Under the pieces are notes generated by a model, which saw nothing but the letters and a program-made list of their open reading frames with translations, had not been told where the DNA came from and ran no database searches. A stretch of DNA of 64,000 nucleotides, from contig NZ_BJED01000016.1 of NCBI RefSeq assembly GCF_005405485.1, forward strand, positions 1-64,000, written 5' to 3'. Positions 8,998 through 17,881 of this stretch are shown here, in pieces. Source of the stretch: Enterococcus hulanensis. Its GTDB lineage: Bacteria > Bacillota > Bacilli > Lactobacillales > Enterococcaceae. The number at the start of each line of letters is the position of its first letter. The first letter of the stretch is position 1. The translations under genes were made by a program, and so were the position numbers.

Positions 8998-10374
8998 ATG
9001 TCAAAAGAGATTCAAAATATTTTAGCAAGTTTGCCTTCCGTGGATGTCTTATTGAAACAGATCGACCCGATTTATCCTCACGGAAAGGCCAAAGAAGCGA
9101 CTCAGCAGGTTGTTGCGAGTCTACGCGAAGCGGTGGTTGACGGCACCCGAAAAACCGTCATCGATCAAAAAGAGGTTGTGGCAATGATCCACAAGCAGCT
9201 GGAAGAAAAGCAATTTTCACTTCGGCGAGTGATCAATGGAACAGGTACCGTGATTCATACGAACTTGGGGCGCTCATCATTAAGCGCGAAAACACAGGAG
9301 CAGCTGTTAGCGACCAGTTTCCATTATTCTAACTTGGAGTTTGATCTGGAAAGCGGCAAGCGCGGTTCGCGTTACAGCCATTTAGTATCGATCGTGAAGA
9401 AGCTTACAGGTGCCGAAGATGTGCTGGTGGTGAATAATAATGCGGCGGCAGTGCTTTTGGTCTTGAGTACCTTGACGCAGGAAAAAGAAGTGCTGGTTTC
9501 ACGCGGCGAATTAGTGGAGATTGGCGGTGCCTTCCGAATCCCCGATGTGATCACATCAAGCGGCGGCACGATCGTCGAAGTCGGAACGACCAACAAGACA
9601 CATTTAGCCGATTATGAAAAAGCGTTGACGGAAGAGACTGGTGCAGTCTTAAAAGTTCATACTAGCAACTATCGGATCGTTGGCTTTACCGAAAGTCCAG
9701 CGCTGGAGGATTTAGCAGAATTGGCGCATCAGAATGATTTGCCCCTGATCAATGATTTAGGCAGCGGATTGTTATTAGATATGCGGCCCTTTGGTTTGCC
9801 TTATGAGCCGACCGTAAAAGAAGTGCTGGATCAAGGCTGCGATATCGTGACCTTCAGCGGCGACAAGCTATTAGGCGGACCGCAGGCAGGGATCATCGTC
9901 GGTAAAAAAGAATACATTGAAAAGATGAAGAAAAATCAATTATTGCGGGCATTGCGGATCGATAAGATGACCTTGAGCGCGCTGGAAGCGACATTATCGT
10001 TGTATCTTGATGAAAAGGAAGCCTTGAAATCCGTGCCGACGTTGCAAATGATTGGATTGAGTGAAGAGGATTGTCTAGGTAAAGCGGCCGAGCTTGCGGC
10101 GATGCTGCAGCGGATCACAGAATTAAGTGTGAAGATCGAAAAAGACAGCAGCAAAATTGGCGGCGGCTCTTATCCGGAGCATTTATTGCCAACGTATGCT
10201 GTTGTGTTAAGCAGCGAGCGTTTTACCGCCGATGATTTGCAGGAAAAACTGCGCTTAGCGGCGACACCAATTGTCACAAGGGTAAAAAATGACTGCAACT
10301 TCTTAGATTTGCGAACGATCGCAGTAGAGGAATTTTCGCTGATTCAAGAAAGCCTGCAGGAGATTTTTAAATAG
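8998..10374 (+). CDS. selA: L-seryl-tRNA(Sec) selenium transferase
   Basis: Converts Ser-tRNA(Sec) to Sec-tRNA(Sec) with selenophosphate; PLP enzyme that works as a large ring in known bacteria. The 458-residue protein carries NGTGTVIHTNLGRS near residue 80 and the PLP-lysine motif SGDKLLGGPQAG near residue 300, both diagnostic of SelA. An AGGTGG ribosome-binding site precedes the ATG, 15 bp after the desulfurase gene. Together with selB, selD and the tRNA-Sec at 17882 it completes the bacterial Sec pathway. Confidence 0.96.
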   Translation: MSKEIQNILASLPSVDVLLKQIDPIYPHGKAKEATQQVVASLREAVVDGTRKTVIDQKEVVAMIHKQLEEKQFSLRRVINGTGTVIHTNLGRSSLSAKTQEQLLATSFHYSNLEFDLESGKRGSRYSHLVSIVKKLTGAEDVLVVNNNAAAVLLVLSTLTQEKEVLVSRGELVEIGGAFRIPDVITSSGGTIVEVGTTNKTHLADYEKALTEETGAVLKVHTSNYRIVGFTESPALEDLAELAHQNDLPLINDLGSGLLLDMRPFGLPYEPTVKEVLDQGCDIVTFSGDKLLGGPQAGIIVGKKEYIEKMKKNQLLRALRIDKMTLSALEATLSLYLDEKEALKSVPTLQMIGLSEEDCLGKAAELAAMLQRITELSVKIEKDSSKIGGGSYPEHLLPTYAVVLSSERFTADDLQEKLRLAATPIVTRVKNDCNFLDLRTIAVEEFSLIQESLQEIFK

Positions 10375-10392
10375 ATTGAAGGAGGGGAGACT

Positions 10393-10896
10393 ATTCAACC
10401 ACAGAAACAATTAGTGGCCGTGTCTCATTGTGTTTTGAACCAAAATGCGGTGATCCATGGCTGGGAACGGGCACGCGGCGCTTTTCCATTTGCGATCGAG
10501 TTATTGAGTCGCGGGATTGCTTTGATCCAATTGCCGTGTCCCGAGTTTATCGTTTTAGGAGGCGATCGTCCGCCGATGACTTACGAAGAATATCGTGAGC
10601 TGCCGAATTATCGGCAAACATGTCAGGAACTGTTAGAGCCGATGATCCAGCAGATTCAAACGTATCAGGCAGAAGGCTATCAGTATCTCGGAATTATCGG
10701 GATCAATGAAAGCCCGAACTGTTCGATTACCGGGCAACGGGGAGTCTTGATGGAGGAGTTTTTCGCGAGGTGTCAGCAGGCTCAGATCGGGACTAACTTT
10801 TTGGAGGTTCCTACTTGGTACAGCGAGGACGATCAAGGGGCATTTAAGGAACAGTTGCAAGAGTTTTTAGAAAGAGGGGCAGCAAATGAACAGTAA
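10393..10896 (+). CDS. TudS-related (CD3072-like) putative desulfidase, probable ATT start
   Basis: About 167 residues. Features resembling the TudS/DUF523-type Fe-S desulfidases are SHCVLNQN near the N-terminus, a central PCPE motif and GINESPNCSITG. Its three Cys motifs (HCV, PCP, NCS) could hold an iron-sulfur cluster. Start choice: the first ATG/GTG is GTG at 10414, which has no ribosome-binding site, whereas ATT at 10393 follows GGAGGGG by 5 nt and is in frame, so translation probably begins at this rare AUU codon (MQPQKQLVAVSHC). It lies 18 bp after selA and overlaps the transporter gene. Desulfidase activity is inferred by homology; a role in selenium or thio-compound handling is inference from position. 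Confidence 0.72.
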   Translation: MQPQKQLVAVSHCVLNQNAVIHGWERARGAFPFAIELLSRGIALIQLPCPEFIVLGGDRPPMTYEEYRELPNYRQTCQELLEPMIQQIQTYQAEGYQYLGIIGINESPNCSITGQRGVLMEEFFARCQQAQIGTNFLEVPTWYSEDDQGAFKEQLQEFLERGAANEQ

Positions 10897-11431
10897 AGCA
10901 AAAGTGATCGCGATGTGTGCGATCGCAGTCGGATTGAATGTTGTCTTGGGCGAAGCGGTGTCAATGATGAAGATTCCGTTGTTGTTTTTAGACACGATGG
11001 GGACGATTTACATTGCAGCGAATTTCGGCATGGGCTACGGTATTTTGACCGGAGTGACGACGAATTTATTGATGGGGTTATTCAGCGGTCCGTTATCGAT
11101 TCCCTTTGCGCTGGTGAATGTAGCGGTAGCGATCGTGGTTGCGCTGTTGGCGAAAAAGGGCTTTGGGTATAAACAGGCGTTGATCGCAGGTGTATTATTA
11201 GCCTTTATTTGTCCGGCAATTGGAGCACCGATTCGTTTAGCGTTGTTTGGCGGGTTTACCGGATCAGGTACAGACATCGTGATCATGGCGCTGAGAGCTT
11301 CGGGCAAGGAAATGATCAGTGCAACTTATTGGGGTGCTGTAACGGGGAATGTGGTGGATAAAATCGCCTCTTGTCTGTTAGTTGCGTGGTTTATCAAATT
11401 ACCGCAAATGCAGCGTTTTGCAATAAAGTGA
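10886..11431 (+). CDS. ECF transporter S component (CD3073-like)
   Basis: Integral membrane protein of 181 residues with about five to six hydrophobic helices, typical of the substrate-binding S subunits of energy-coupling factor importers. An S component works with shared EcfA/A'/T subunits encoded elsewhere, so only substrate choice is set here. It overlaps the desulfidase gene by 11 bp, so the two are very probably co-translated and functionally tied. The substrate is unknown; by context a thiolated or seleno-compound is plausible, and a vitamin cannot be excluded. Two terminator-like hairpins follow. Confidence 0.78.
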   Translation: MNSKAKVIAMCAIAVGLNVVLGEAVSMMKIPLLFLDTMGTIYIAANFGMGYGILTGVTTNLLMGLFSGPLSIPFALVNVAVAIVVALLAKKGFGYKQALIAGVLLAFICPAIGAPIRLALFGGFTGSGTDIVIMALRASGKEMISATYWGAVTGNVVDKIASCLLVAWFIKLPQMQRFAIK

Positions 11432-11481
11432 GCGTGAGCAGATTCTGCGGCTAAGGTACTTAGTCTGGAAATTTTAAAGTG

Positions 11482-11526
11482 AGCTGGCTATCAACGGAAA
11501 AAAGTTGAGGCTGGCTTATTTTTTTG
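11482..11526 (+). terminator. Terminator closing the selenium operon
   Basis: Hairpin with a TCAAC/GTTGA core extended by several G-U pairs, an A-rich loop, then a TTATTTTTTT tail, about 50 bp after the ECF gene. Confidence 0.7.
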
Positions 11527-11550
11527 GGCTTAAATGAATCTGAACGTAAT

Positions 11551-11588
11551 CGATCAACCGCTAATCAACAGGCGCTGGTCGTTTTTTT
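11551..11588 (+). terminator. Second terminator-like hairpin
   Basis: CGATCA pairs with TGGTCG around an inner CGC/GCG, followed by seven T. It backs up the terminator 25 bp upstream. Confidence 0.6.
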
Positions 11589-11700
11589 GCGGGAATTTTT
11601 CGAAATGACAAAACTGTTAGGTGTTTTTAGGTTGTTTCAATGGTTGATTTTCTGAGGGTTTTGTATAGTTGCTTCAGAAATAAAAAAGGAGCAATCAGTG

Positions 11701-12060
11701 ATGAAAAAATTTTTGATTGGTTTAGTGAGTTTGATCGTCATCGCCTTTGTAGGCTTACAGATAGCAGATAAAGTTGTGAAGGGCGGCGAGGACTATTACG
11801 TCCAGATTACCACAGATGGAGAGCGCATCGACGAGAAGGACAGCAGCGGGAATTCTTATGTTGATTATAAGTATTCACTGCCCGGCTATGACAAGAACGG
11901 CGAGAAAAAAGTGTTGAACTTTAACGCATCGAAGGATCGTCCATTACGCCGCGAGGCTTTTCTAAAAGTAACGTGGAACGAGAAAAAGGGCGTGACTTCT
12001 TATGAAGAGGTCACACAAAAACAACTACCGAAAAAGGCCGCGGAAAAACTAGGGTTCTAG
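11701..12060 (+). CDS. YxeA family secreted/membrane-anchored protein
   Basis: 119-residue protein with an uncleaved-looking N-terminal hydrophobic helix (KFLIGLVSLIVIAFVGL) and a small exported domain of the YxeA (DUF1093) family, predicted OB-like fold. Members usually stand next to BceAB/YxdLM-type ABC transporters for antimicrobial peptides, as here. The specific role is unknown. GTG at 11698 and ATG at 11701 are both possible starts; AGGAG lies 8-11 nt upstream. No two-component system, the usual partner of such loci, is present nearby. Confidence 0.8.
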   Translation: MKKFLIGLVSLIVIAFVGLQIADKVVKGGEDYYVQITTDGERIDEKDSSGNSYVDYKYSLPGYDKNGEKKVLNFNASKDRPLRREAFLKVTWNEKKGVTSYEEVTQKQLPKKAAEKLGF

Positions 12061-12096
12061 TTTTTCGGCCGCTTATACAGAACAAGGAGTGAAAGT

Positions 12097-12849
12097 ATGG
12101 AAAAAATCGTAGCAGTCAATGACGTGAAGAAAACCTACGGAAAGGGCAATCAGAAAAAGACCGAGGCCCTAAAAGGAATTTCATTTGAAGTAGAAAAGGG
12201 CGAATTTATCGGAATCATGGGCGCCTCTGGCTCGGGGAAATCGACGCTATTAAACCTATTAGCAACCTTAGATAAACCAACAGGCGGCATGATTAAAATC
12301 AATCAGGCCGATGTGACCAAATTATCCGGCAATCAATTAGCCGATTTTCGCAGTCGCGAGATCGGATTTATCTTTCAAGATTTCAACTTGCTGGAAAATT
12401 TAACGGCGGCGGAAAATATCGCGGTTCCGTTATCCCTGCAAGGTGTGAAAGGTAAAGCAATTCATCGGCGAGTAGCCGAAGTAGCGAAGCGTTTGTCGAT
12501 CGATGGTATCTTAAACAGTTACCCCGCGCAAATCTCTGGCGGACAAAAGCAGCGGGTGGCAGCCGCGCGGGCGCTGATCACTCAGCCGACGATTCTATTA
12601 GGAGACGAACCAACCGGTGCGCTGGATTCACAGAGCGCGCGGGATTTATTAGACACGATGGAGGAGCTGAATCAAAAGGATCAGGTTTCGATTTTATTAG
12701 TGACCCATGATCCATTTTCCGCCAGCTATTGCCGCCGGATTTTATTCATTAAAGACGGTGTGATCTATCAAGAGGTCAAACGTGAAAATCAAACGCGGGA
12801 AGCTTTTTATCGTCAGATTTTGAGCATTCTCGGGAATCTGGAACAGTAG
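12097..12849 (+). CDS. ABC transporter ATP-binding protein, BceA/YxdL type
   Basis: 250-residue cytoplasmic ATPase with Walker A GASGSGKST (about residue 43), Q-loop FQDFNLL, signature ISGGQKQR and Walker B ILLGDEPTGALDS. The sequence class is that of MacB/LolD/BceA ATPases that pair with FtsX-like permeases. Its partner permease starts 11 bp downstream and YxeA is 36 bp upstream, which points to detoxification of, or sensing of, cell-wall-active peptides. Confidence 0.93.
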   Translation: MEKIVAVNDVKKTYGKGNQKKTEALKGISFEVEKGEFIGIMGASGSGKSTLLNLLATLDKPTGGMIKINQADVTKLSGNQLADFRSREIGFIFQDFNLLENLTAAENIAVPLSLQGVKGKAIHRRVAEVAKRLSIDGILNSYPAQISGGQKQRVAAARALITQPTILLGDEPTGALDSQSARDLLDTMEELNQKDQVSILLVTHDPFSASYCRRILFIKDGVIYQEVKRENQTREAFYRQILSILGNLEQ

Positions 12850-12860
12850 GGGGAATTTCA

Positions 12861-14663
12861 ATGCTTTTAAAATTATCGCTTACTGGGATTAAAGGCCGTT
12901 TGAGAGATTATATCGTGCTCTTTTCCGGCTTGGTCATGGCTTCTGGGATCTTTTACATGTTTGAAGGCTTGGCGACTAATAAGACCTTTTTGGAAAGCAA
13001 TACGATGATCTCTTCGGTGGTTATGATTTTTCATTTAGGAACCGTTCTGCTGTCCATTATTACCTTTGTCTATATTTTGTATGCCAATTCCTTTTTAATG
13101 ACGATGCGGCAAAAGGATTACGCGATGTTCATGATGCTGGGAGCCAAAGGTCGGAAGATCGCGCAATTGATCTTTATCGAAACCTTCGTGGTTGGTGTCG
13201 GGGCAACGATCGTTGGGACGGTGCTGGGCATTGGCTTGAGCAGTGTGGTCCAGCAATTGTTGGTCAAACAGCTCGCTATCAAGGTCACGCATTTTGCGGC
13301 ACTTAATTCGTCAGCTATCTTGTTCACCTTGGCTTTTTTCACCATCATTTTCTTGTTAGCGGCCTTCGTGAATGCCATGACAATCGTGAAAAAACCAATC
13401 TTGAGTCTGTTAAAAGCCAGCGAAACACCATTGCCGGCCAATCGTAAACGAATGACACTGCTGCTGGAAGTAGTGGCAGGGGTGATCTTTTTAGGGATCG
13501 GCTATTTGATGATGAAGCTAGTGGGCACATTGCAGCTGATTGCCTTGGCGGTGGCACTGGTTACGATTATCTTAGGGACATACTTTGTTTTTCATTCCAT
13601 TTTGATTTTTGTTTTGGACCTGTTGAAGCGCCGAGATAAGATCGCCTTGAAAAAATTAAACAATTTTACCTTGTCGCAACTAAGTTTCCGGATTCAAGAT
13701 TATACGAAAATTTTGTCGATGGTGGCGATGCTCTTCGCGCTAGCGCTAGGGGCAATCACTGTAGGTCTGGGCTTCCATAATGAAGTCTCTAAAATGACCG
13801 AAGCGACCTCCGCCTATGATCTAGTGTTGAATAATGGACAAAACGTCTCTTCTTCAGAGCTGGAAAAAATCACGCCGACTTCTGATATTGCTTATCAGCA
13901 AAAAGAAGATGCGGCTACGGTTTACTATGATCGCGGGCAATTTGATCAAACCCCGTTTTCGGCAATCGAATTTGACAAGCAGAATCAGGCGAAAAAGGTT
14001 CAGTATTCAGGTGAGAAGCTGGCAGGTGATGTTGTTGCGGCCGACAAGTTACGAAACTTGGAATTGCCGGAACAACGAACGAAGAAGCACCAATTCTTAA
14101 CAAGTGAGGAATTTGCGGCTTTGCCGATCCAAGCGACTGAATTGCGCTTGATCACGGTGGCTGATTTTGCGAAAGCTCGTCCAGCCTTAAAAAACTTAGC
14201 GGAAGAAAACTTGAAAAAAAATCCTTCATTAAATGATGGAGTGGGGAATTTTACGCAAAAAGCTTTGATCTATGATATGTATAATGCGTTGTTCTCAGGC
14301 TTTGAATTTATGGGCTTTTTCTTAGGGATCGCCTTTTTAACGATGCTGGCAAGCTGTCTGATGTTCAAAATATTATCAGGCGCCAAAAGCGATATTCAAC
14401 GCTACAGCATGCTGGAAAAAATCGGCACGCGCCGCAAGCTGTTGACCCAATCGATTAGAAAAGAGATCGGGATACTATTCTTGGTTCCGGGATTATTAGG
14501 GGTCATTCATGTCTTGTTTGGACTCCAAATGTTCAAGACGCTTTTGAGTGAGCCGTACAGCAATATCTGGCTGCCGTTTTTGATTTTCTTTGTTCTATAT
14601 TTTGTCTATTATTTACTGACCGTATGGATATATACCGGGATCGTGATGAGACGTGCAGACTAA
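12861..14663 (+). CDS. FtsX-type ABC permease, BceB/YxdM-like
   Basis: 600-residue membrane protein with about ten hydrophobic segments and a large hydrophilic extracellular region around residues 310-465, the layout of BceB-type permeases that recognise bacitracin-like or lantibiotic peptides bound to lipid II. It pairs with the ATPase upstream. Family members usually signal through a BceRS-like kinase; none is within the window, so control, if any, must be elsewhere. A clear terminator follows the stop. Confidence 0.88.
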   Translation: MLLKLSLTGIKGRLRDYIVLFSGLVMASGIFYMFEGLATNKTFLESNTMISSVVMIFHLGTVLLSIITFVYILYANSFLMTMRQKDYAMFMMLGAKGRKIAQLIFIETFVVGVGATIVGTVLGIGLSSVVQQLLVKQLAIKVTHFAALNSSAILFTLAFFTIIFLLAAFVNAMTIVKKPILSLLKASETPLPANRKRMTLLLEVVAGVIFLGIGYLMMKLVGTLQLIALAVALVTIILGTYFVFHSILIFVLDLLKRRDKIALKKLNNFTLSQLSFRIQDYTKILSMVAMLFALALGAITVGLGFHNEVSKMTEATSAYDLVLNNGQNVSSSELEKITPTSDIAYQQKEDAATVYYDRGQFDQTPFSAIEFDKQNQAKKVQYSGEKLAGDVVAADKLRNLELPEQRTKKHQFLTSEEFAALPIQATELRLITVADFAKARPALKNLAEENLKKNPSLNDGVGNFTQKALIYDMYNALFSGFEFMGFFLGIAFLTMLASCLMFKILSGAKSDIQRYSMLEKIGTRRKLLTQSIRKEIGILFLVPGLLGVIHVLFGLQMFKTLLSEPYSNIWLPFLIFFVLYFVYYLLTVWIYTGIVMRRAD

Positions 14664-14665
14664 AA

Positions 14666-14689
14666 AAATCCGGCGATGCCGGATTTTTT
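14666..14689 (+). terminator. Terminator after the BceAB-like genes
   Basis: AAATCCGGC-GAT-GCCGGATTT hairpin with flanking A and T runs, directly after the stop codon; it could work in both directions. Confidence 0.9.
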
Positions 14690-14919
14690 GTTATTTTATG
14701 GATAATTATTAAGATTGTGAATTTTTTATGTCTTAGGAAATTTTCATTTGGTCGGAAAAAGCTGAATAAATCGCGGATCAATCCTTCAAATTTTAAGGAA
14801 AAGCCGTTTTCTCTTTAAAAAAGATAAAATTGCCTGGAGACTGGTAAATAAAAATGCATATTTTTTAAATCTGCTCTATAGTAGGAACGGACAATTTAAT
14901 AGAGAAAGAAGTGTTCCGG

Positions 14920-16986
14920 ATGAACCGGTTAAAAAAAGCTTTTACGAATCGCTGGGTCATTTTATTGACGGCCAGTGTGCTGTTTTGGGCAAAGACGATC
15001 TTAGCCTATTATGTAGATTTTTCATTAGGGGTGGAAGGTTCGATTCAAACCTTCATTTTGTGGATCAATCCGATCGCCACGACCTTGCTGCTTTTTGGCG
15101 TGTTTCTTTATGTAAAAAAGTTTAAGCCGGCGCTGGTCGTGTTGTTTTTAATGGATTTGCTGAATAGCGTGATCCTTTATCTGAACGTGATCTTTTATCG
15201 CGAGTTCACGGACTTTGTAACAATCAAATCGATTTTAGGCTTTTCCAAGGTTTCGCAAGGAATCTCAGGCAGCTCCTTTGCCTTGATGAAAGTTCACGAT
15301 ATTTTTTATTGGGCGGACTTGATCGTCTTTTTAGGCATCTTGATCTATCTTTTTGCTAAGCGCAAAGAGATCAATAGTAAACCAGTCAAAAAGACCTTTG
15401 CCGTGGCAGTCAGTTGTTTAGCCGCATTGACTTTTTCCGTCAATTTATCACTGAGTGAAGCCAATCGTCCTCAATTATTGCAGCGGACGTTTGACCGTTC
15501 ATACATTGTAAAATATTTAGGTTTAGATGCCTTTACTGTTTACGACGGCATCAAGACCGAACAGACCAACAGCGTGCGGGCGCATGCGTCAAGTAATGGC
15601 TTAACGGATATCTTGAAATATACCAAGGGTCATTATGCGGCGCCTGATCCAAGTAAATATGGGATTGCCAAGGGCAAGAAAATCATCGTGATTCACTTGG
15701 AAAGCTTCCAGCAATTTTTGATCAATATGAAGGTGGATGGCCAAGAGGTTACACCATTTTTGAACAGCTTGGAAAACGATAATAAACAAACGCTGGCCTT
15801 CGATAATTTCTTCCATGAAGTTGGCCAAGGCAAGACCAGCGACGCGGAAAACATGCTGGAAACCGGCACATTCGGCTTGCCGCAAGGGTCCTTGTTTACC
15901 CAACTTGGAAATGACAATACCTTCCAAGGCGCACCGGCGATCTTGAATCAAGAGGCTGGCTACACCAGCGCTGTTTTCCACGGAAATGTCGGTAGCTTCT
16001 GGAATCGCGACCACGTGTATAAAAATCTCGGCTATCAAAATTTCTTCGATCGTTCCTACTTTAATCAAGCGGATGAAAATCTTGGTTATGGGATCTTGGA
16101 CAAAGATATGCTGAAGGAAACGGTGGGGCACTTAGAGCATTTGCAGCAGCCGTTTTACACCAAATTCTTGACCGTAACGAACCATACTCCGTATTTGACC
16201 GACGATAAAAATTTTAATTTCCCAGCGTTAAACACGGGAAATAGTACCGTTGATGATTATGTACGAACCGCTCATTATTTGGATGAATCGTTGCGTCAAT
16301 TCTTTGACTACTTAAAAGCTTCCGGTATTTACCAAAACTCGATCTTTATGATCTACGGCGACCACTTTGGAATTTCTGATAGTAATAATAAAGATTTAGC
16401 CAAAGCTTTAGGCAAAGACCCAGCGACATGGGATAAATTTGATGACGCGCAAATGCAGCGGGTACCGTTGATGTTCCATATCCCAGGCTACACAAATGGC
16501 GGTATCCAGCATCAATACGGCGGCGAGATCGATGTTCTGCCGACCTTATTGCATTTGATGGGCATTGATACGAAGAAATATATTCAATTTGGAACGGACT
16601 TATTTTCACCACAGCACGATCAAACCGTCGCTTTTCGTAATGGCGACTTTGTCACACCGAATTACACGGAATTAAGCGGCGAAACCTATGACAATAAAAC
16701 CGGTGAGAAAGTCGATCCAACAACCTTGAATATCGCACCAGAGATTGATAAAGAACAGAAGCAGGTCAAACAGGCCTTGAGCTTATCTGACAAATTGAAT
16801 CAAGAAAATCTCTTGCGCTTCTATACGCCAGAAGGCTTCACCCCAGTCGATCCGAAAAAATACGATTATCATGATCTAGATAAGAAGAATGCCGAGATCG
16901 AAAAACAAAAAGGCAGCCAATCAACCAGCCTTTACTCGAAGAACGGCAATAAATCAACCACCGCACTATATCCGCCAATTCAATAG
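14920..16986 (+). CDS. ltaS: Lipoteichoic acid synthase family protein
   Basis: Polymerises glycerol phosphate from phosphatidylglycerol to build lipoteichoic acid at the outer face of the membrane. The N-terminal 200 residues hold five membrane helices. The rest is an extracellular sulfatase-fold domain with the catalytic threonine in GQGKTSDAENM (about residue 305) and the metal-binding YGDHFGIS (about residue 480). The C-terminus ends in a Lys/Ser-rich tail. Start: GTG at 14911 sits too close to AGAAAG, so ATG 14920 is preferred. Enterococci often carry more than one LtaS-like protein, so housekeeping versus accessory role is not decided here. Single gene between two terminators. Confidence 0.93.
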   Translation: MNRLKKAFTNRWVILLTASVLFWAKTILAYYVDFSLGVEGSIQTFILWINPIATTLLLFGVFLYVKKFKPALVVLFLMDLLNSVILYLNVIFYREFTDFVTIKSILGFSKVSQGISGSSFALMKVHDIFYWADLIVFLGILIYLFAKRKEINSKPVKKTFAVAVSCLAALTFSVNLSLSEANRPQLLQRTFDRSYIVKYLGLDAFTVYDGIKTEQTNSVRAHASSNGLTDILKYTKGHYAAPDPSKYGIAKGKKIIVIHLESFQQFLINMKVDGQEVTPFLNSLENDNKQTLAFDNFFHEVGQGKTSDAENMLETGTFGLPQGSLFTQLGNDNTFQGAPAILNQEAGYTSAVFHGNVGSFWNRDHVYKNLGYQNFFDRSYFNQADENLGYGILDKDMLKETVGHLEHLQQPFYTKFLTVTNHTPYLTDDKNFNFPALNTGNSTVDDYVRTAHYLDESLRQFFDYLKASGIYQNSIFMIYGDHFGISDSNNKDLAKALGKDPATWDKFDDAQMQRVPLMFHIPGYTNGGIQHQYGGEIDVLPTLLHLMGIDTKKYIQFGTDLFSPQHDQTVAFRNGDFVTPNYTELSGETYDNKTGEKVDPTTLNIAPEIDKEQKQVKQALSLSDKLNQENLLRFYTPEGFTPVDPKKYDYHDLDKKNAEIEKQKGSQSTSLYSKNGNKSTTALYPPIQ

Positions 16987-16995
16987 ATTGAGGAA

Positions 16996-17026
16996 GAAGC
17001 ATCCGTTGCTGGGATGCTTCTTTTTT
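16996..17026 (+). terminator. Terminator after ltaS
   Basis: Nine-bp stem GAAGCATCC/GGATGCTTC followed by six T. Confidence 0.92.
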
Positions 17027-17048
17027 CTGTCTAAAGAGCCTGTCGGCA

Positions 17049-17073
17049 GGTTCGATTCCCACACATTCCCGCC
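17049..17073 (+). repeat. 25-bp copy of the tRNA-Sec 3' end (att-like remnant)
   Basis: Exact copy of bases 17953-17977 of the tRNA-Sec gene, covering the T arm 3' part and the acceptor 3' strand through the discriminator and first C's. Nothing before it resembles the rest of the tRNA. An isolated tRNA 3' end in the same orientation is a classic trace of site-specific integration, or of recombination between integrated elements. The 880 bp between this copy and the tRNA hold a DUF1622 gene and a small ORF. Confidence 0.85.
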
Positions 17074-17084
17074 CATTTTTCCGC

Positions 17085-17204
17085 TCAGTGATTCAATAAA
17101 TAGGAGATTACTTGATAAAACAGGTGAGAAAAAAGCAGCACCGATAAATCGTAGAAGGCATCTTTTAAAAAAGTAGGAGCATTCTCCCGTAAAGTTTTCA
17201 GCAT
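17085..17204 (-). CDS. Possible 39-residue small hydrophobic protein
   Basis: ATG (complement of 17202-17204) with an AAAGGA ribosome-binding site 8 nt upstream, ending just next to the tRNA-Sec 3' copy. The product starts MLKTLRENAPTFLKDAF and is then largely hydrophobic or aromatic through the C-terminus, so it may insert in the membrane. No family recognised. Small size and position in an integration scar allow a toxin-like peptide or simply a chance frame. The rest of the 17027-17384 stretch shows nothing else. Confidence 0.3.
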   Translation of the reverse strand: MLKTLRENAPTFLKDAFYDLSVLLFSHLFYQVISYLLNH

Positions 17205-17384
17205 AATAATCATCCTTTCAAAATTAGAAGTTGGTGATTGAAGTATTGAAATCACGATAAAGAACGAAGCTTATCGCGCGCTTAAAAGGTACTAAGAAAG
17301 ACTAAAACTTGTGCCGATTATCTGTTTGATTCGCAGCTGGATTGGGCTTAAAATAGAGATATATCGTGAAAAGGTAGGATAGCT

Positions 17385-17738
17385 ATGGTGACTATTGAAA
17401 ATCTACTCCCGCTGATTTTCCATCCGATCGTGTTGTTATTGGATGTGCTATCGATTTCTATTATTTTGGTGGGAGCGATCATTTCTTTTATAAAATTGAT
17501 ACAGCACGGCAAGGGCGAAGAACATTCTTCTGTGCTGCACAAAAACAAGTACATCAAAGCGTATCTAGGCAGCTATATTTTGCTGAGCTTGGAATTTTTG
17601 ATCGTGGCCGATATCATCGAATCCATCATCAATCCGACGTTTCAGGACATTATCAAGCTAGCGTTGATCGTACTTATCCGGACGATGATCTCTTATTTCT
17701 TAAACAAGGAAATCAGCGAGTTCTCAGAGGACGGGTAG
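17385..17738 (+). CDS. DUF1622 family membrane protein
   Basis: 117 residues with about three membrane helices (roughly 10-38, 60-78 and 88-105) and the family-typical LEFLIVADIIESI and LIVLIRTMISYFLNKEI segments. The function of DUF1622 proteins is unknown. It lies alone between the 25-bp tRNA-Sec fragment and the intact tRNA-Sec gene. A weak AGGA ribosome-binding site precedes the ATG. Confidence 0.75.
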   Translation: MVTIENLLPLIFHPIVLLLDVLSISIILVGAIISFIKLIQHGKGEEHSSVLHKNKYIKAYLGSYILLSLEFLIVADIIESIINPTFQDIIKLALIVLIRTMISYFLNKEISEFSEDG

Positions 17739-17782
17739 GGTCAGAACAGTGTCTGGGTTTACCCAATAATTTAGTAATTTTA

Positions 17783-17826
17783 AAAAAGAAAGAAGTATTC
17801 AAAAGAAGGCTGCTTCTTTCTTTTTT
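17783..17826 (+). terminator. Bidirectional-looking terminator before tRNA-Sec
   Basis: AAAGAAAGAAG pairs with CTTCTTTCTTT; A-run on the left and T-run on the right. Confidence 0.75.
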
Positions 17827-17841
17827 CTTTGCGATTTGTTA

Positions 17842-17870
17842 TTGATTCCCGCACAAAGGAATGGTATGAT
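17842..17870 (+). promoter_or_regulatory. Promoter of tRNA-Sec
   Basis: TTGATT and TATGAT separated by 17 bp; the -10 ends 11 bp before the mature 5' end of the tRNA, a suitable distance for direct transcription of the gene. Confidence 0.75.
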
Positions 17871-17881
17871 TGTTTTGTTTC

